From positions 275,501 to 339,500 of the forward strand of contig OX345645.1 in NCBI GenBank assembly GCA_947044365.1: a DNA stretch of 64,000 nucleotides, read 5' to 3'. The notes beneath the pieces were generated by a model. The model saw only the letters and a list, made by a program, of their open reading frames with translations. It was not told the DNA's origin and ran no database searches. Source of the DNA: Petrosia ficiformis. Lineage: Eukaryota; Porifera; Demospongiae; Haplosclerida; Petrosiidae. This document shows, one piece after another, positions 37,101 through 44,109 of the stretch (the first letter of the stretch is position 1; the number at the start of each line of letters is the position of its first letter). A program made the translations under genes and the position numbers.

Positions 37101-37255
37101 CATACGCTTCATATTTCAATTCCACAACCTTTTTACCTGAATGAAACCGGTATAATCATCTATGTATCCACACATAAATACATGCATAATTATAAACAAA
37201 CATAAATATCGAATTATAATGTATGAAATACCTTCAAAATGATTTCTTGTAGTAC
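27560..37255 (-). CDS. MOCS2: Molybdopterin synthase large (catalytic) subunit MOCS2B/MoaE, 5' end not resolved
   Basis: Four exons are clear: 37232-37255, 37010-37136, 27739-27862 and 27560-27619, about 110 residues. They read GTTRNHFEGKKVVELKYEAY, MAEKQLLKLC, MAVIHRIGIVPVGDASVVVA, SSEHRQDSL, TATIWKKEVYEDGGEQWKEN and NECSWK. This is the MoaE order, including the R-N loop, the HRIG..PVG strand and the conserved IWKKE lysine pair. MoaE with MoaD converts cPMP to molybdopterin. Phases join exactly across the intron from 37009 to 27863 (GG|G). That intron, 9147 bp, contains the plus-strand GST array. The 30-40 residues that normally precede GTTRN were not found between 37256 and the MOCS2A stop. 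The ATG overlapping that stop (ATGA) followed by a GTGAGG donor is one candidate start. Confidence 0.88.
28127..28723 (+). CDS. Sigma-class glutathione S-transferase, copy 1 (most divergent)
   Basis: A single-exon gene of 198 residues, starting MADSYKMFYF; an upstream in-frame ATG at 28106 would add seven residues. N-terminal thioredoxin-like domain with Tyr9 at the sigma GST catalytic position (YKMFYF), FLPILEMNG before the cis-Pro turn (here FLP), and EGSVVIARYLAE for glutathione binding. An all-helical C-terminal domain follows. The layout matches hematopoietic prostaglandin D synthase and invertebrate sigma GSTs, whose known role is conjugation or isomerisation with glutathione in the cytosol. 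It lies inside the long MOCS2B intron on the opposite strand, first of the array, and is clearly less similar to copies 2-5 than they are to one another. Confidence 0.93.
   Translation: MADSYKMFYFDSWGRGELIRLVFAKAGVDYEDVRVTFDQWKDLKPKLKFNFLPILEMNGRELEGSVVIARYLAEKFGLAGTNEWENAEIAGVVDYLDYMARIIGDAYYYKKESRNMELEKNIPQYLGKLNELALNNNGFLWGGKLTWADLYAHQIIQWLEDKTSDILVPYPHVSKVKMNVEKDPNIAVWLKNRPKANF
28878..29477 (+). CDS. Sigma-class glutathione S-transferase, copy 2
   Basis: Single exon, 199 residues from MPTYKLIYF. A longer in-frame ATG at 28821 precedes it, but the MPTYKL start is shared by copies 3-5. Tyr8, FGVLPVLEIDGKQLGG and GSIVIARYLGEEFGLAG give the glutathione site; the C-terminal domain ends WLKERPETQY. 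One codon longer than its sisters in the YGAKDWPEL segment and lacking a few residues before YKNALDKYPG. Probably cytosolic detoxification or eicosanoid-type isomerase activity; the substrate cannot be told from sequence. Confidence 0.93.
   Translation: MPTYKLIYFNAKGRGEVTRFIFAQSGVPYEDKRIEYGAKDWPELKSNTPFGVLPVLEIDGKQLGGSIVIARYLGEEFGLAGSNAFENAEIAAIADWISEYFTELVKVVFPEDEAKKAELLDKFVKEVIPKYFDILEKKVSPEGWLYGNKVTWVDLFFYTVVPQYKNALDKYPGLDKVKKNVESLPNIAKWLKERPETQY
29606..29632. repeat. Poly-C tract
   Basis: A run of about 18 C with flanking CT sequence, just after the GST copy 2 3' end. It is prone to sequencing length error. Confidence 0.85.
29928..30533 (+). CDS. Sigma-class glutathione S-transferase, copy 3
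   Basis: Single exon, 201 residues. MPTYKLIYFNARGRAEPIR carries Tyr8 and the sigma RGRAE motif; FGVLPVLEIDGKRLGGTIV follows. It differs from copies 2, 4 and 5 mainly in the helical domain (DEYFGEWAKTIFEKDE and the MITKLPTENKNALD loop), where GST substrate specificity usually lies. It ends WIKERPETQH. The upstream 100 bp share GGCATGGC and TACACTCTGCAAAATT blocks with copies 4 and 5. Confidence 0.94.
   Translation: MPTYKLIYFNARGRAEPIRLVLAQSGVSYEDKRIEFKDWPELKPNTPFGVLPVLEIDGKRLGGTIVIARYLGEEFGLAGSNAFENAEIAAIADWIDEYFGEWAKTIFEKDETKKAELLDKFGKEVISKYFDILEKKVSPEGWLYGNKVTWVDLFFYTMITKLPTENKNALDKYPGLNKVKKNVESLPNIAKWIKERPETQH
30830..30985. mobile_element. Nested foldback element between GST copies 3 and 4
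   Basis: Outer arms containing TATATAGTATGC and TAGGTCCTATA pair with GGTCCTATATGCATACTATATA. An inner hairpin at about 30878-30945 pairs TTTTGTGTCC and GATATAGCCC with GGGCTATATTA and GGACACAAAA around a 10-base loop. It has no coding capacity. A second small palindrome set (TAGGTCTATA/TATAGACCT) follows at about 31007-31062. Confidence 0.6.
31096..31150. repeat. (TA)n microsatellite upstream of GST copy 4
   Basis: Pure TA tract of about 55 bp in the spacer between GST copies 3 and 4, followed at 31215-31245 by (GTAT)n. Confidence 0.95.
31329..31377. promoter_or_regulatory. Perfect 22-bp inverted repeat just upstream of GST copy 4
   Basis: Arms 31329-31350 and 31356-31377 are exact reverse complements (ACTACAAAGTGGAC/GTCCACTTTGTAGT core) with a 5-base loop. 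The right arm ends 18 bp before the GST ATG. It would lie in the promoter or 5' UTR. Sister copies lack it. Confidence 0.75.
31396..32001 (+). CDS. Sigma-class glutathione S-transferase, copy 4
   Basis: Single exon, 201 residues. MPTYKLTYFKMRARAEPTR has Tyr8; the glycine of RGRAE is replaced by alanine (RARAE), shared with copy 5. FGVLPVLEIDGKQLGG and GSIVIARYLGEEFGLAG follow; the C-terminal half is nearly identical to copy 5 (LQEKFRDEGIKKFNDILEKK). It ends WIKERPETQY. Very high nucleotide identity with copy 5 points to a recent duplication or gene conversion. Confidence 0.94.
   Translation: MPTYKLTYFKMRARAEPTRFIFAQSGVPYEDKRIEFKDWPELKSNTPFGVLPVLEIDGKQLGGSIVIARYLGEEFGLAGSNAFENAEIAAIADWISEYFTELVKTIFEKDETKKAELQEKFRDEGIKKFNDILEKKVSPEGWLYGNKVTWVDFFFYTVIANILPGYKNALDKYPGLDKVKKNVESLPKIAKWIKERPETQY
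32435..32712 (+). pseudogene. Degenerate sigma GST copy
   Basis: From about 32435 the sequence follows a GST start: GCCTTCCAGGTGACC for MPTYKLT without a good ATG, then CAAAGTGGAGTCCCTTATGA, AAACACTCC and GTTATTTAGGTGAAGAATTT. It has frame shifts and small deletions and breaks off at about 32709, where a T-rich, unrelated sequence begins. There is no continuous open frame. This is a fossil copy between copies 4 and 5. Confidence 0.85.
32713..33239. other. Spacer between GST pseudogene and GST copy 5
   Basis: It begins with a T run and then holds AAGTGCTAAGCACTTGA and several CACTTGAGTGCTTG/AAGCACTTGA-type short palindromic motifs (32750-33050), followed by the shared GST upstream blocks (GGCATGGC at about 33122, ACACTCAGCAAAAC at about 33137). 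No gene is supported; the small open frame at 32908 has no recognisable features. Confidence 0.5.
33240..33851 (+). CDS. Sigma-class glutathione S-transferase, copy 5
   Basis: Single exon, 203 residues from MPTYKLTYFNARARAEPTR; an in-frame ATG at 33198 is unlikely because sister copies start at MPTYK. The N-terminal domain is nearly identical to copy 4; it has a two-residue insertion near ENALAIDKYPG and ends WIKERPETQF. Catalytic Tyr8 and GSIVIARYLGEEFGLAG are intact. Confidence 0.94.
   Translation: MPTYKLTYFNARARAEPTRFIFAQSGVPYEDKRIEFKDWPELKSNTPFGVLPVLEIDGKQLGGSIVIARYLGEEFGLAGSNAFENAEISAIADWISEYFTELVKTIFEKDETKKAELQEKFRDEGIKKFNDILEKKVSPEGWLYGNKVTWVDFLFYTVITSVIPKYENALAIDKYPGLNKVKKNVESLPNIAKWIKERPETQF
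34374..34573. other. Assembly gap (200 N)
   Basis: Exactly 200 undetermined bases. The same 15 bases, AACAAACTAGTACCA, flank it on both sides (ending at 34373 and starting at 34574). Open frames called across it are meaningless. Confidence 1.
35000..35262. repeat. 56-bp tandem repeat
   Basis: More than four nearly identical copies of a 56-bp unit containing CTATCTAATACACCTATTAT and CATACTATGTGAGACACAC, in the spacer upstream of GST copy 6. Confidence 0.95.
35564..36187 (+). CDS. Sigma-class glutathione S-transferase, copy 6
   Basis: Single exon, 207 residues from MSSYKLIYFNGKGRGE, Tyr8 present. YGVLPILEVDGKQLAGG and LVIAQYLAQ replace the IARYLGEE of copies 2-5. The helical domain is divergent (FLWRTKRTWADLL); the end is WIKERPVTEF. 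With copy 1 it forms the divergent edge of the array, so an old array with recent central duplications is likely. Some 60 bp upstream is GCTGGCCTCTGAGGC, not shared with the central copies. Confidence 0.93.
   Translation: MSSYKLIYFNGKGRGEIIRYIFAQAGVKYEDYRVTKEKWPELKPNTPYGVLPILEVDGKQLAGGLVIAQYLAQLKEFDLAGSNEFENAEIAGIVAFIEDFVKEVMKVRFESDANRKAELHKNMKENVFPRYLGKLNELAKKNGEFLWRTKRTWADLLVANILGMLLDYHKEFRATLETYPDLLKLHNTVESLPNIAKWIKERPVTEF
36188..37009. repeat. ~172/183-bp direct repeat downstream of GST copy 6
   Basis: A block starting AATGATGTCCTTATTATGTT recurs at about 36337, 36509 and 36692. Each of the first two includes AGTCGTTTCAGATTGAGCTG and a CTCTCGAAATTGTAATTTTA phrase. The rest of the stretch, up to the MOCS2B exon at 37010, shows no gene. 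Confidence 0.85.
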
Positions 37256-37436
37256 CTATATAAAAATACATTTATAATAATTCCCAGATCCCTAGGGGGT
37301 GTGGTTAGATGAGAGGGTATACCCCTATGAGAGAAACTATCAATGTAATACTGAAGTGAACATTCTATAATAATAGTTACAATCAACATGTCTGTTTGTA
37401 TGTTTGTATATCTGTAAGCTCCTCACGTATTTTCAC

Positions 37437-38369
37437 TCATCCTCCTGATATCGGAGGGATCACAGCAATCTCGTCTCCCTCTTTCAAAATCTGTTGCTCT
37501 TCCAATTTGATGTAACACTGGTTTACCGCAATAATCAAATTATCTTTAATTGTATCAATACTAGAGATAGAGAGAGATAGAAATGATTTAGGTATGTATA
37601 TACTAGGAATGGCCAATATTTAGATTACTGTTCATATTTAAATTTCACAATCGCATTGTACTATATTGTGGTCAAATAATACACTCAGGATTTCAGGACT
37701 ATATATATCATGTAGATCTATTTTTCAACAGTGCTTACACGACAAATAAAGTATATCAATTTGATTATTGCATAAAATCTAAATCTGTAGTTAATAATTG
37801 TAATTAACATGATACATATCTGCACAGACAATAATCATTGATTCATTTTCACAATCGCCCATCTCTAGTGTGTATGTACGTATATACATAATTATATCAT
37901 GTAATATGTAGTATATGTACATATATTCATTTCATTCATGATTTTATCTCTTAGCTACTTTAATAACTCTCCAATCAAAACATTAATTAACACGTTAGCT
38001 CTCGAGATAATATGTAATTTATGAATGTTGCAATTATCTACTATATAATATTATATTAACAAAATTTAATATAGAAATGGGTGTGGCTTGTAAGTACAGG
38101 CCATTTACACCCACCTTAGTCTGGTGTAGCCTGACCCTCACATGGTAAACAAAGGGTGTGGCTACGCCAGACTATACCAACCTAGGGTACGATTTTATAA
38201 TTCTTTCCAGTATAAAATGACCATTAGTATTTGATGATATTGATAACCACGTTTCGCTAGTTCCAACTAATTCACGACACTTCGCAAAGAACAGTACATG
38301 AACCTACGCAAAAAATGTAAATTATATTAATATTAATTTTTTGCATGTATATACCTCAACCTCATCCAT
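37437..38369 (-). CDS. MOCS2: Molybdopterin synthase small (sulfur carrier) subunit MOCS2A/MoaD
   Basis: Three exons: 38355-38369, 38191-38303, 37437-37560, giving 83 residues (human 88). MDEVEVHVLFFAKCRELVGT is the MoaD N-terminus with the FAK motif. IIAVNQCYIKLEEQQILKEG leads to DEIAVIPPISGG and stop. The C-terminal Gly-Gly is the residue pair that is adenylated and thiocarboxylated by MOCS3 to carry sulfur into MPT synthase. The stop TGA overlaps an ATG (ATGA) that could start MOCS2B on the same transcript, echoing the bicistronic MOCS2 gene of vertebrates. Intron 2 contains a short inverted repeat (38117-38131 and 38160-38174). The ATG is 123 bp from the divergent RING-finger gene. Confidence 0.92.
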
Positions 38370-38492
38370 TCATTATAGCTATGAATAAATAATTATTTAT
38401 CACGTGATAATAATTAGTGGGCCGTTCTAAATAATTGGGTGGGGCATCATAGTCTAGAATATTTCTGTTACTTCACTTTTTATGACACAGTA

Positions 38493-40111
38493 ATGGCTAC
38501 TGCATCTACCCAACAACTAAGTGCTGTTAACGAATCAGAATTCTACTGTCATTGTTGTAATAATGGTTTCAAATCGACTGTAAGTGTGTGTGTGTGCATG
38601 TATATATATATATAAATGATTGTATATATAATTGTTTACTTCATTTGTTTCAGGAAGCTAAGTGTCCGACTTGTAAATCAGAGTTTGTAGAAGAAGTTGA
38701 ACAAACACATTCTCCTCCTGTTGTTACTCAGTCAGTATTAACTATGTGATGTGTATATATATGTTAATAAGCTTATATCTATTTTAAAATAGATCGTCAA
38801 CCAGTACATCTACACAAACCAGACAGTCTGGTCAAACTAGACGGTCTGCTCAAGAGGTAAATAGGTTTATAAAGGCAGAACCTCACACATTATACTATAT
38901 ATAATTATATCAAACTGAATGCTGTCTCCTTCATTTTCTAGTTATGTGTGTATACTTATTCCATTTACTATCAGGTATTATCTGATGATGATGATGAAGG
39001 AGGAAGAAGACGACGAAGAAGAAGAAATCCAGATGATGATCTAGGAGAGTAAGTTATTGAAAATATGATTCTATCTTACAATGACTCACCTCTCACTCAC
39101 CCTTTTCTCTCTCTCTTCCCCTCCCTCTTTTCCTCTCCACCTCTCTCCTTCTCCCTCCCTCCGTCCTTCTCATACTCTCTCTCTCATCCTCTCTTTCTCC
39201 CATCCTTTCTCATATCCCCCACCCTCTCTCCCATCCTTTCTCATATCCCCCCACCCTCTCTCCCATCTTTTCTCATCCCCCCACCGTCTCTCCCATTCTT
39301 TCCTCCCTCTCTCCCTCTCCCCCTCTCTCTCTCTCCCCGCCATTTCTCCTTTTGCCTATCTCATACTCTCTCTCTCCCCTCCCTCCCTCCCTCCCCTCCC
39401 TCTCTCCCCTCCCTCTCTCCCTCTGCTCACTCCTCTTGTAGAATGCTAGGACAATATCTTGTACAACTAATCGCAGCAAGAGGTAAAGCATTATAATAAT
39501 AAAAATAATAACAAATGATTTATAATAAATAATTATTGAATAGAACAATTAGAAGATACAGAGAACTATACTTTACCAGTTATTCCTCCTCCACCACAAT
39601 TTATGTAAGTTAAAATATATTCTTCATTTCATCTACAACTCATTTCTACCTGTCTCATTTAGAGACTTAATGTTTAGAGGATCTCGTTCTCAGAGATCCG
39701 AACCGCTTCCTCCACCTTTGTCCTTTGCTGGAACATTGCATAATTTTGTAGCAAGGGTAAGTTAGATTAGAGGAAATAATGTCAGCATTACATGTATTAT
39801 GCATGTAGTATTTTATTGACCACACCTTAGGGGTGGAGTTACACATGTCTTTTCATTTTCAGTTAGTAGAACAATTAGAAAGTTCAGAAGGCCCTCCACC
39901 AGCTGATCAAAATAAAATTGAGTCATTACCAACACTAACTATTACACAAGAGCATATAGATACAGGTACATACTACGTACATGTACATAATTATAATTAT
40001 ACATTAAAATATACATACATACTACATAGTAACATACCATACATAGTTACATTACCTACTACATACATACATACATACATACATACATACATACATACAT
40101 ACATACATACA

Positions 40112-40177
<66 letters not shown>

Positions 40178-40362
40178 CATACATACATACATACATACAT
40201 ACATTATACAGAGATGGAATGTTCAATATGCAAGGAACATTTCATTATAAACGAAACATGTCGTTGTTTGCCTTGTACTCATATCTTTCATGATGACTGT
40301 ATTGTCCAATGGTTAAAAATTGTGAGTTAATATCTCATCTGCACATTCTTTCTATCTACCTA

Positions 40363-40404
<42 letters not shown>

Positions 40405-40630
40405 ACTCCTCCAAATTACTCTACTATAAATATGTAAAGGTTATAGTACATATATATGTACTATAACCTTTATCTATCTATCTACATGTGCATCTGTACT
40501 CCTCAAAATTACTCTACTATGTCTATAATCTTTAATATTATAATTATATATATTCATTTGTTTACTGTAGAGAGACACTTGTCCAACATGTCGCTTCAGT
40601 CTAAATAAGGGGCAAGTTGTTAATAGTTAG
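38493..40630 (+). CDS. RNF115/RNF126-type RING-H2 E3 ubiquitin ligase
   Basis: Ten exons, 256 residues: 38493-38579, 38654-38730, 38793-38856, 38975-39048, 39442-39482, 39544-39604, 39663-39756, 39863-39965, 40212-40321, 40571-40630. The N-terminal Cys4 zinc finger reads FYCHCC...CPTCKSEFVEE, as in the BZF of RNF115/RNF126, which binds ubiquitin or client proteins. A basic RRRRRRR stretch follows. Near the end is a RING-H2, CSICKEHFII...CRCLPCTHIFHDDC...CPTCR. In mammals these ligases act with BAG6 in quality control of mislocalised proteins and in receptor traffic. Introns hold a 350-bp pyrimidine tract, (ACAT)n and a perfect palindrome. Confidence 0.9.
39080..39440. repeat. Strand-asymmetric pyrimidine (C/T) tract, RNF115/126 intron 4
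   Basis: About 360 bp almost free of purines on the plus strand (CTCTCCC, CCCACC motifs) leading straight to the acceptor at 39440-39441. Such mirror-prone tracts can form triplex DNA. Confidence 0.9.
40055..40204. repeat. (ACAT)n microsatellite, RNF115/126 intron 8
   Basis: Nearly pure CATA repeat with two ATAT interruptions, ending shortly before the acceptor of exon 9. Confidence 0.95.
40436..40471. repeat. Perfect 36-bp palindrome, RNF115/126 intron 9
   Basis: AAAGGTTATAGTACATAT followed by its exact reverse complement, with no spacer. The flanks carry a duplicated phrase (AAATTACTCTACTAT at about 40413 and 40507). Confidence 0.9.
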
Positions 40631-40861
40631 TCATGTGATTATCACATGACATATAGTTGTATAAGTATAAGTAATTATACAATACTTGACTACATTTTTT
40701 GAAAAATAATAATATTAATTTCATAATTATTTTTTCTGATCTCTACTTGCATATACAAATAAATTCCCTTTCTATTTTTATCTTAATACCACACCTACAT
40801 GTATCAGGTGAGATAAGTGCTGTGAGACAAACCTGACTGCCTCTCCTGACTGTTAGTAGAC

Positions 40862-41965
40862 TGTTAATTGTGAGATGATCCCAGATCATTGTTGATCACA
40901 AGATGATCCCAGTTCATTAACTGTTGATCACATGATCCCAGTTCATTAACTGTTGATCACAAAATGATCCCAGTTCATTAACTGTTGATCACAAGATGAT
41001 CCCAGTTCATTAACTGTTGATCACATGATCCCAGTTCATTAACTGTTGATCACAAAATGATCCCAGTTCATTAACTGTTGATCACAAGATGATCCCAGTT
41101 CATTAACTGTTGATCACAATATGATCCCAGTTCATTAACTGTTGATCACATGATCCCAGTTCATTAACTGTTGATCACATGATCCCAGTTCATTAACTGT
41201 TGATCACATGATCCCAGTTCATTAACTGTTGATCGCAAGATGATTCCAGTTCATTAACTGTTGATCACAAAATGATCCCAGTTCATTAACTGTTGATCAC
41301 AAGATGATCACAAGATGATCCCAGTTCATTAACTGTTGATCACAATATGATCCCAGTTCATTAACTGTTGATCACATGATCCCAGTTCATTAACTGTTGA
41401 TCGCAAGATGATCTCAGTTCATTAACTGATCACAATATGATCCTAGTTCATTAACTGTTGATCACATGATCCCAGTTCATTAACTGTTGATCACAAAATG
41501 ATCCCAGTTCATTAACTGTTGATCACAAGATGATCCCAGTTCATTAACTGTTGATCACATGATCCCAGTTCATTAACTGTTGATCGCAAGATGATCCCAG
41601 TTCATTAACTGTTGATCGCAAGATGATCCCAGTTCATTAACTGTTGATTACAAGATGATCCCAGTTCATTAACTGTTGATGACAAGATGATCCCAGTTCA
41701 GTGTTTGTTGATCACAAAGTGATCCCAGTTCAATATGATGATTGGCCATTGATTACAATGTGATCCCAGATTATTATAATGATTAATCATTGATCACAAA
41801 ATGATCTAACATCATTATAATAAACTGTTGACCAGAAGATGATCCCAGTTTATTATGATGATTAGCCATTATTATAATGATCCCAGATCATTATAATCAC
41901 AAGGTGATCCTGGATCATTATAGTAAACTGTTAATCACAAGGTGATCCTGGATCATTATAACAAT
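40862..41965. repeat. ~27/32-bp minisatellite between RNF115/126 and the RhoGEF gene
   Basis: About 35 copies of a unit made of GATCCCAGTTCATTAACTGT plus TGATCACA(AGAT). Two length classes (with or without AAGAT) alternate. The unit has TGATCA and TTAACTGTTGA-type palindromic pieces. It degrades to the right into GATCATTATAATAA variants. No gene is seen in 40631-42206. Confidence 0.95.
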
Positions 41966-42206
41966 AAACTATGTTCTGTTAATATATAATCTATGGCAAT
42001 CATTTGAAATGCAACTTGAAGAAAATACCAGTGAGTAGTAATAATAAACAAAACAACACTTAAAATAAACTTCAGAAACATTAATTATTTTTTATTTACA
42101 AAAAAAAACTATTAGTCCAGAAAAAGAGAGAGATAGAGTATGTGTGTGTGTGTGTGTCATTTAAAGAGAAAAATACGAAGATTAATAAAATATCAAGACC
42201 CTGTTT

Positions 42207-44047
42207 TTACATGTCCCATCCTCCACCTGGACGAGTCACACAAGAATGAGATTGAGGATATAATCGTGACACATCAGAAGGGCCATTTTCAAATAGATCA
42301 CTATGAACTGAGTGTGGACGATTTTTAAATGATGATCTCTGTGAAGAAGAACGAGGAGGAACAGGACTTGATTCATCTATGCTTTTTCTTCTCTCTTCTT
42401 GCATGTCCTGAATATTCTGTTTTAATCTGAGAAAGAGGAGAGTATGATTACTGATGTAGGAGGGGAGGTAATGAGGAAGAGTGGATGATTACTGATGAAG
42501 GGTACTAGGCGGAGATACATGTAGATGGGTAGTGACTTACTTGTGAATTTCTGTATCTTTTTCATCGTTTTGTTCCTGAAGTTGAAAGCAGATGTGTAAT
42601 GTTGAGACAATGTACATGTATAATACACATTGTAATTATTACTAGTTAGTAGTTATACTGAACTCACTATTAAATATTCGACAGAATCTTTCAATTTCAG
42701 AATACAATCTAACAACATCTATAATTAAATAAATAAACAGATTGACAAAAGATAGCTAAAGAACTGTACCTGTTTATCTTTATCTACAGTCTCTTCAAAC
42801 TTAAAACTCTTTCCTCGTTCAAGACTAGGTTTCTTGGCAGATTTGCGTTTCAATTCAGCAATATCAACACTTGTACCTCGTGATGTATTAAATGTAGTTG
42901 ACCGATTTGGTTTGTTCCGTAATTTAGGACTTTCCTTCATAGAGAAAGTGGGTGGGGCTATAGAGTTGCGTAACTGAAAATCATCTGAAGGGGGAAGACT
43001 ACTTGATAGAGATGGTAATGAAAGAACTCGTGTGGCTTGTTCTAGTGTTTGATTTATCATGAACCGACGAAGTGAACTAATTATAAGATGAAGTACAATG
43101 TAATATGACATCATCAACATGTCAGTATGATATGATAATGTACTCACTTTGGACTGAGGTCACTGGGTAATGATTCATCAAACTCATCTTCTTGTTCCTC
43201 TTCCTCCTCTTTTGTTTCATCACCTGATAATGTTGGCTCGGCTCCAAAATATTCTAAAACAAATGAACGGCTCTAATCCATTATTGGTCCCTCTAACACC
43301 CACTCCCCTCTCTTCTTAATCCCTCCCTCTCTCCCTCCCCTCAATCTCCCTCACTCCATTCTATGATAACACACTCTTTATATCTATAGAATAATTACCG
43401 CATTTTAGATCATTCTCCTTGCAGTACTCAACAGCTTTGTTCAAAGCTTCTTCCCACCTAAAGGAAAATATTATTAAATCACATTATATTTACTATTGTT
43501 TACAATACTACAAGCATCTATTGTACAAGTATCTATTGTTTACAATACTAAAAGCATCTATTGTACAGTATCTAATGTTTACAATACTACAAGCATCTAT
43601 TGTACAAGTATCTATTGTTTACAATACTAAAAGCATCTTACAGTATCTAATGTTTACAATACTACAAGCATCTATTGTACAAGTATCTATTGTTTACAAT
43701 ACTACAAGCATCTTCAAACATCTATTGTACAAGCATCTATTGTTTACAATACTACAAACATCTATTGTACAAGTATCTGTTGTTTATAATACTACAAGCA
43801 CACATAAATACATCCAATGTTTGTCTACACAGTAATCCATTGTTTACCAATGAGACAAACTTACTCTTTAGCTAATTTATTGGTGAGAAACTCAATTCGA
43901 AACATTTCTGGGACCTTCCCTTGTTCCAACAGCAGTAACTGAACACCAGATTTCACTGAGGCATTCACTCGGACATGAAGATCCATTAATTTAATGACTG
44001 GAGGCTAGCAAGGAGAGAAGACAAGATTATATTATATATAAGATAAA

Positions 44048-44109
<62 letters not shown>

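Noticed and set aside
37256..37436. Possible MOCS2B exon near 37320-37360 ending before a GTATAC donor
   Set aside because: The phase would fit GTTRN, but the encoded residues do not resemble MoaE and an upstream connection fails.
40862..41965. CRISPR-like look of regularly repeated ~30-bp units
   Set aside because: The repeat is continuous with no variable spacers, and the genome is eukaryotic.
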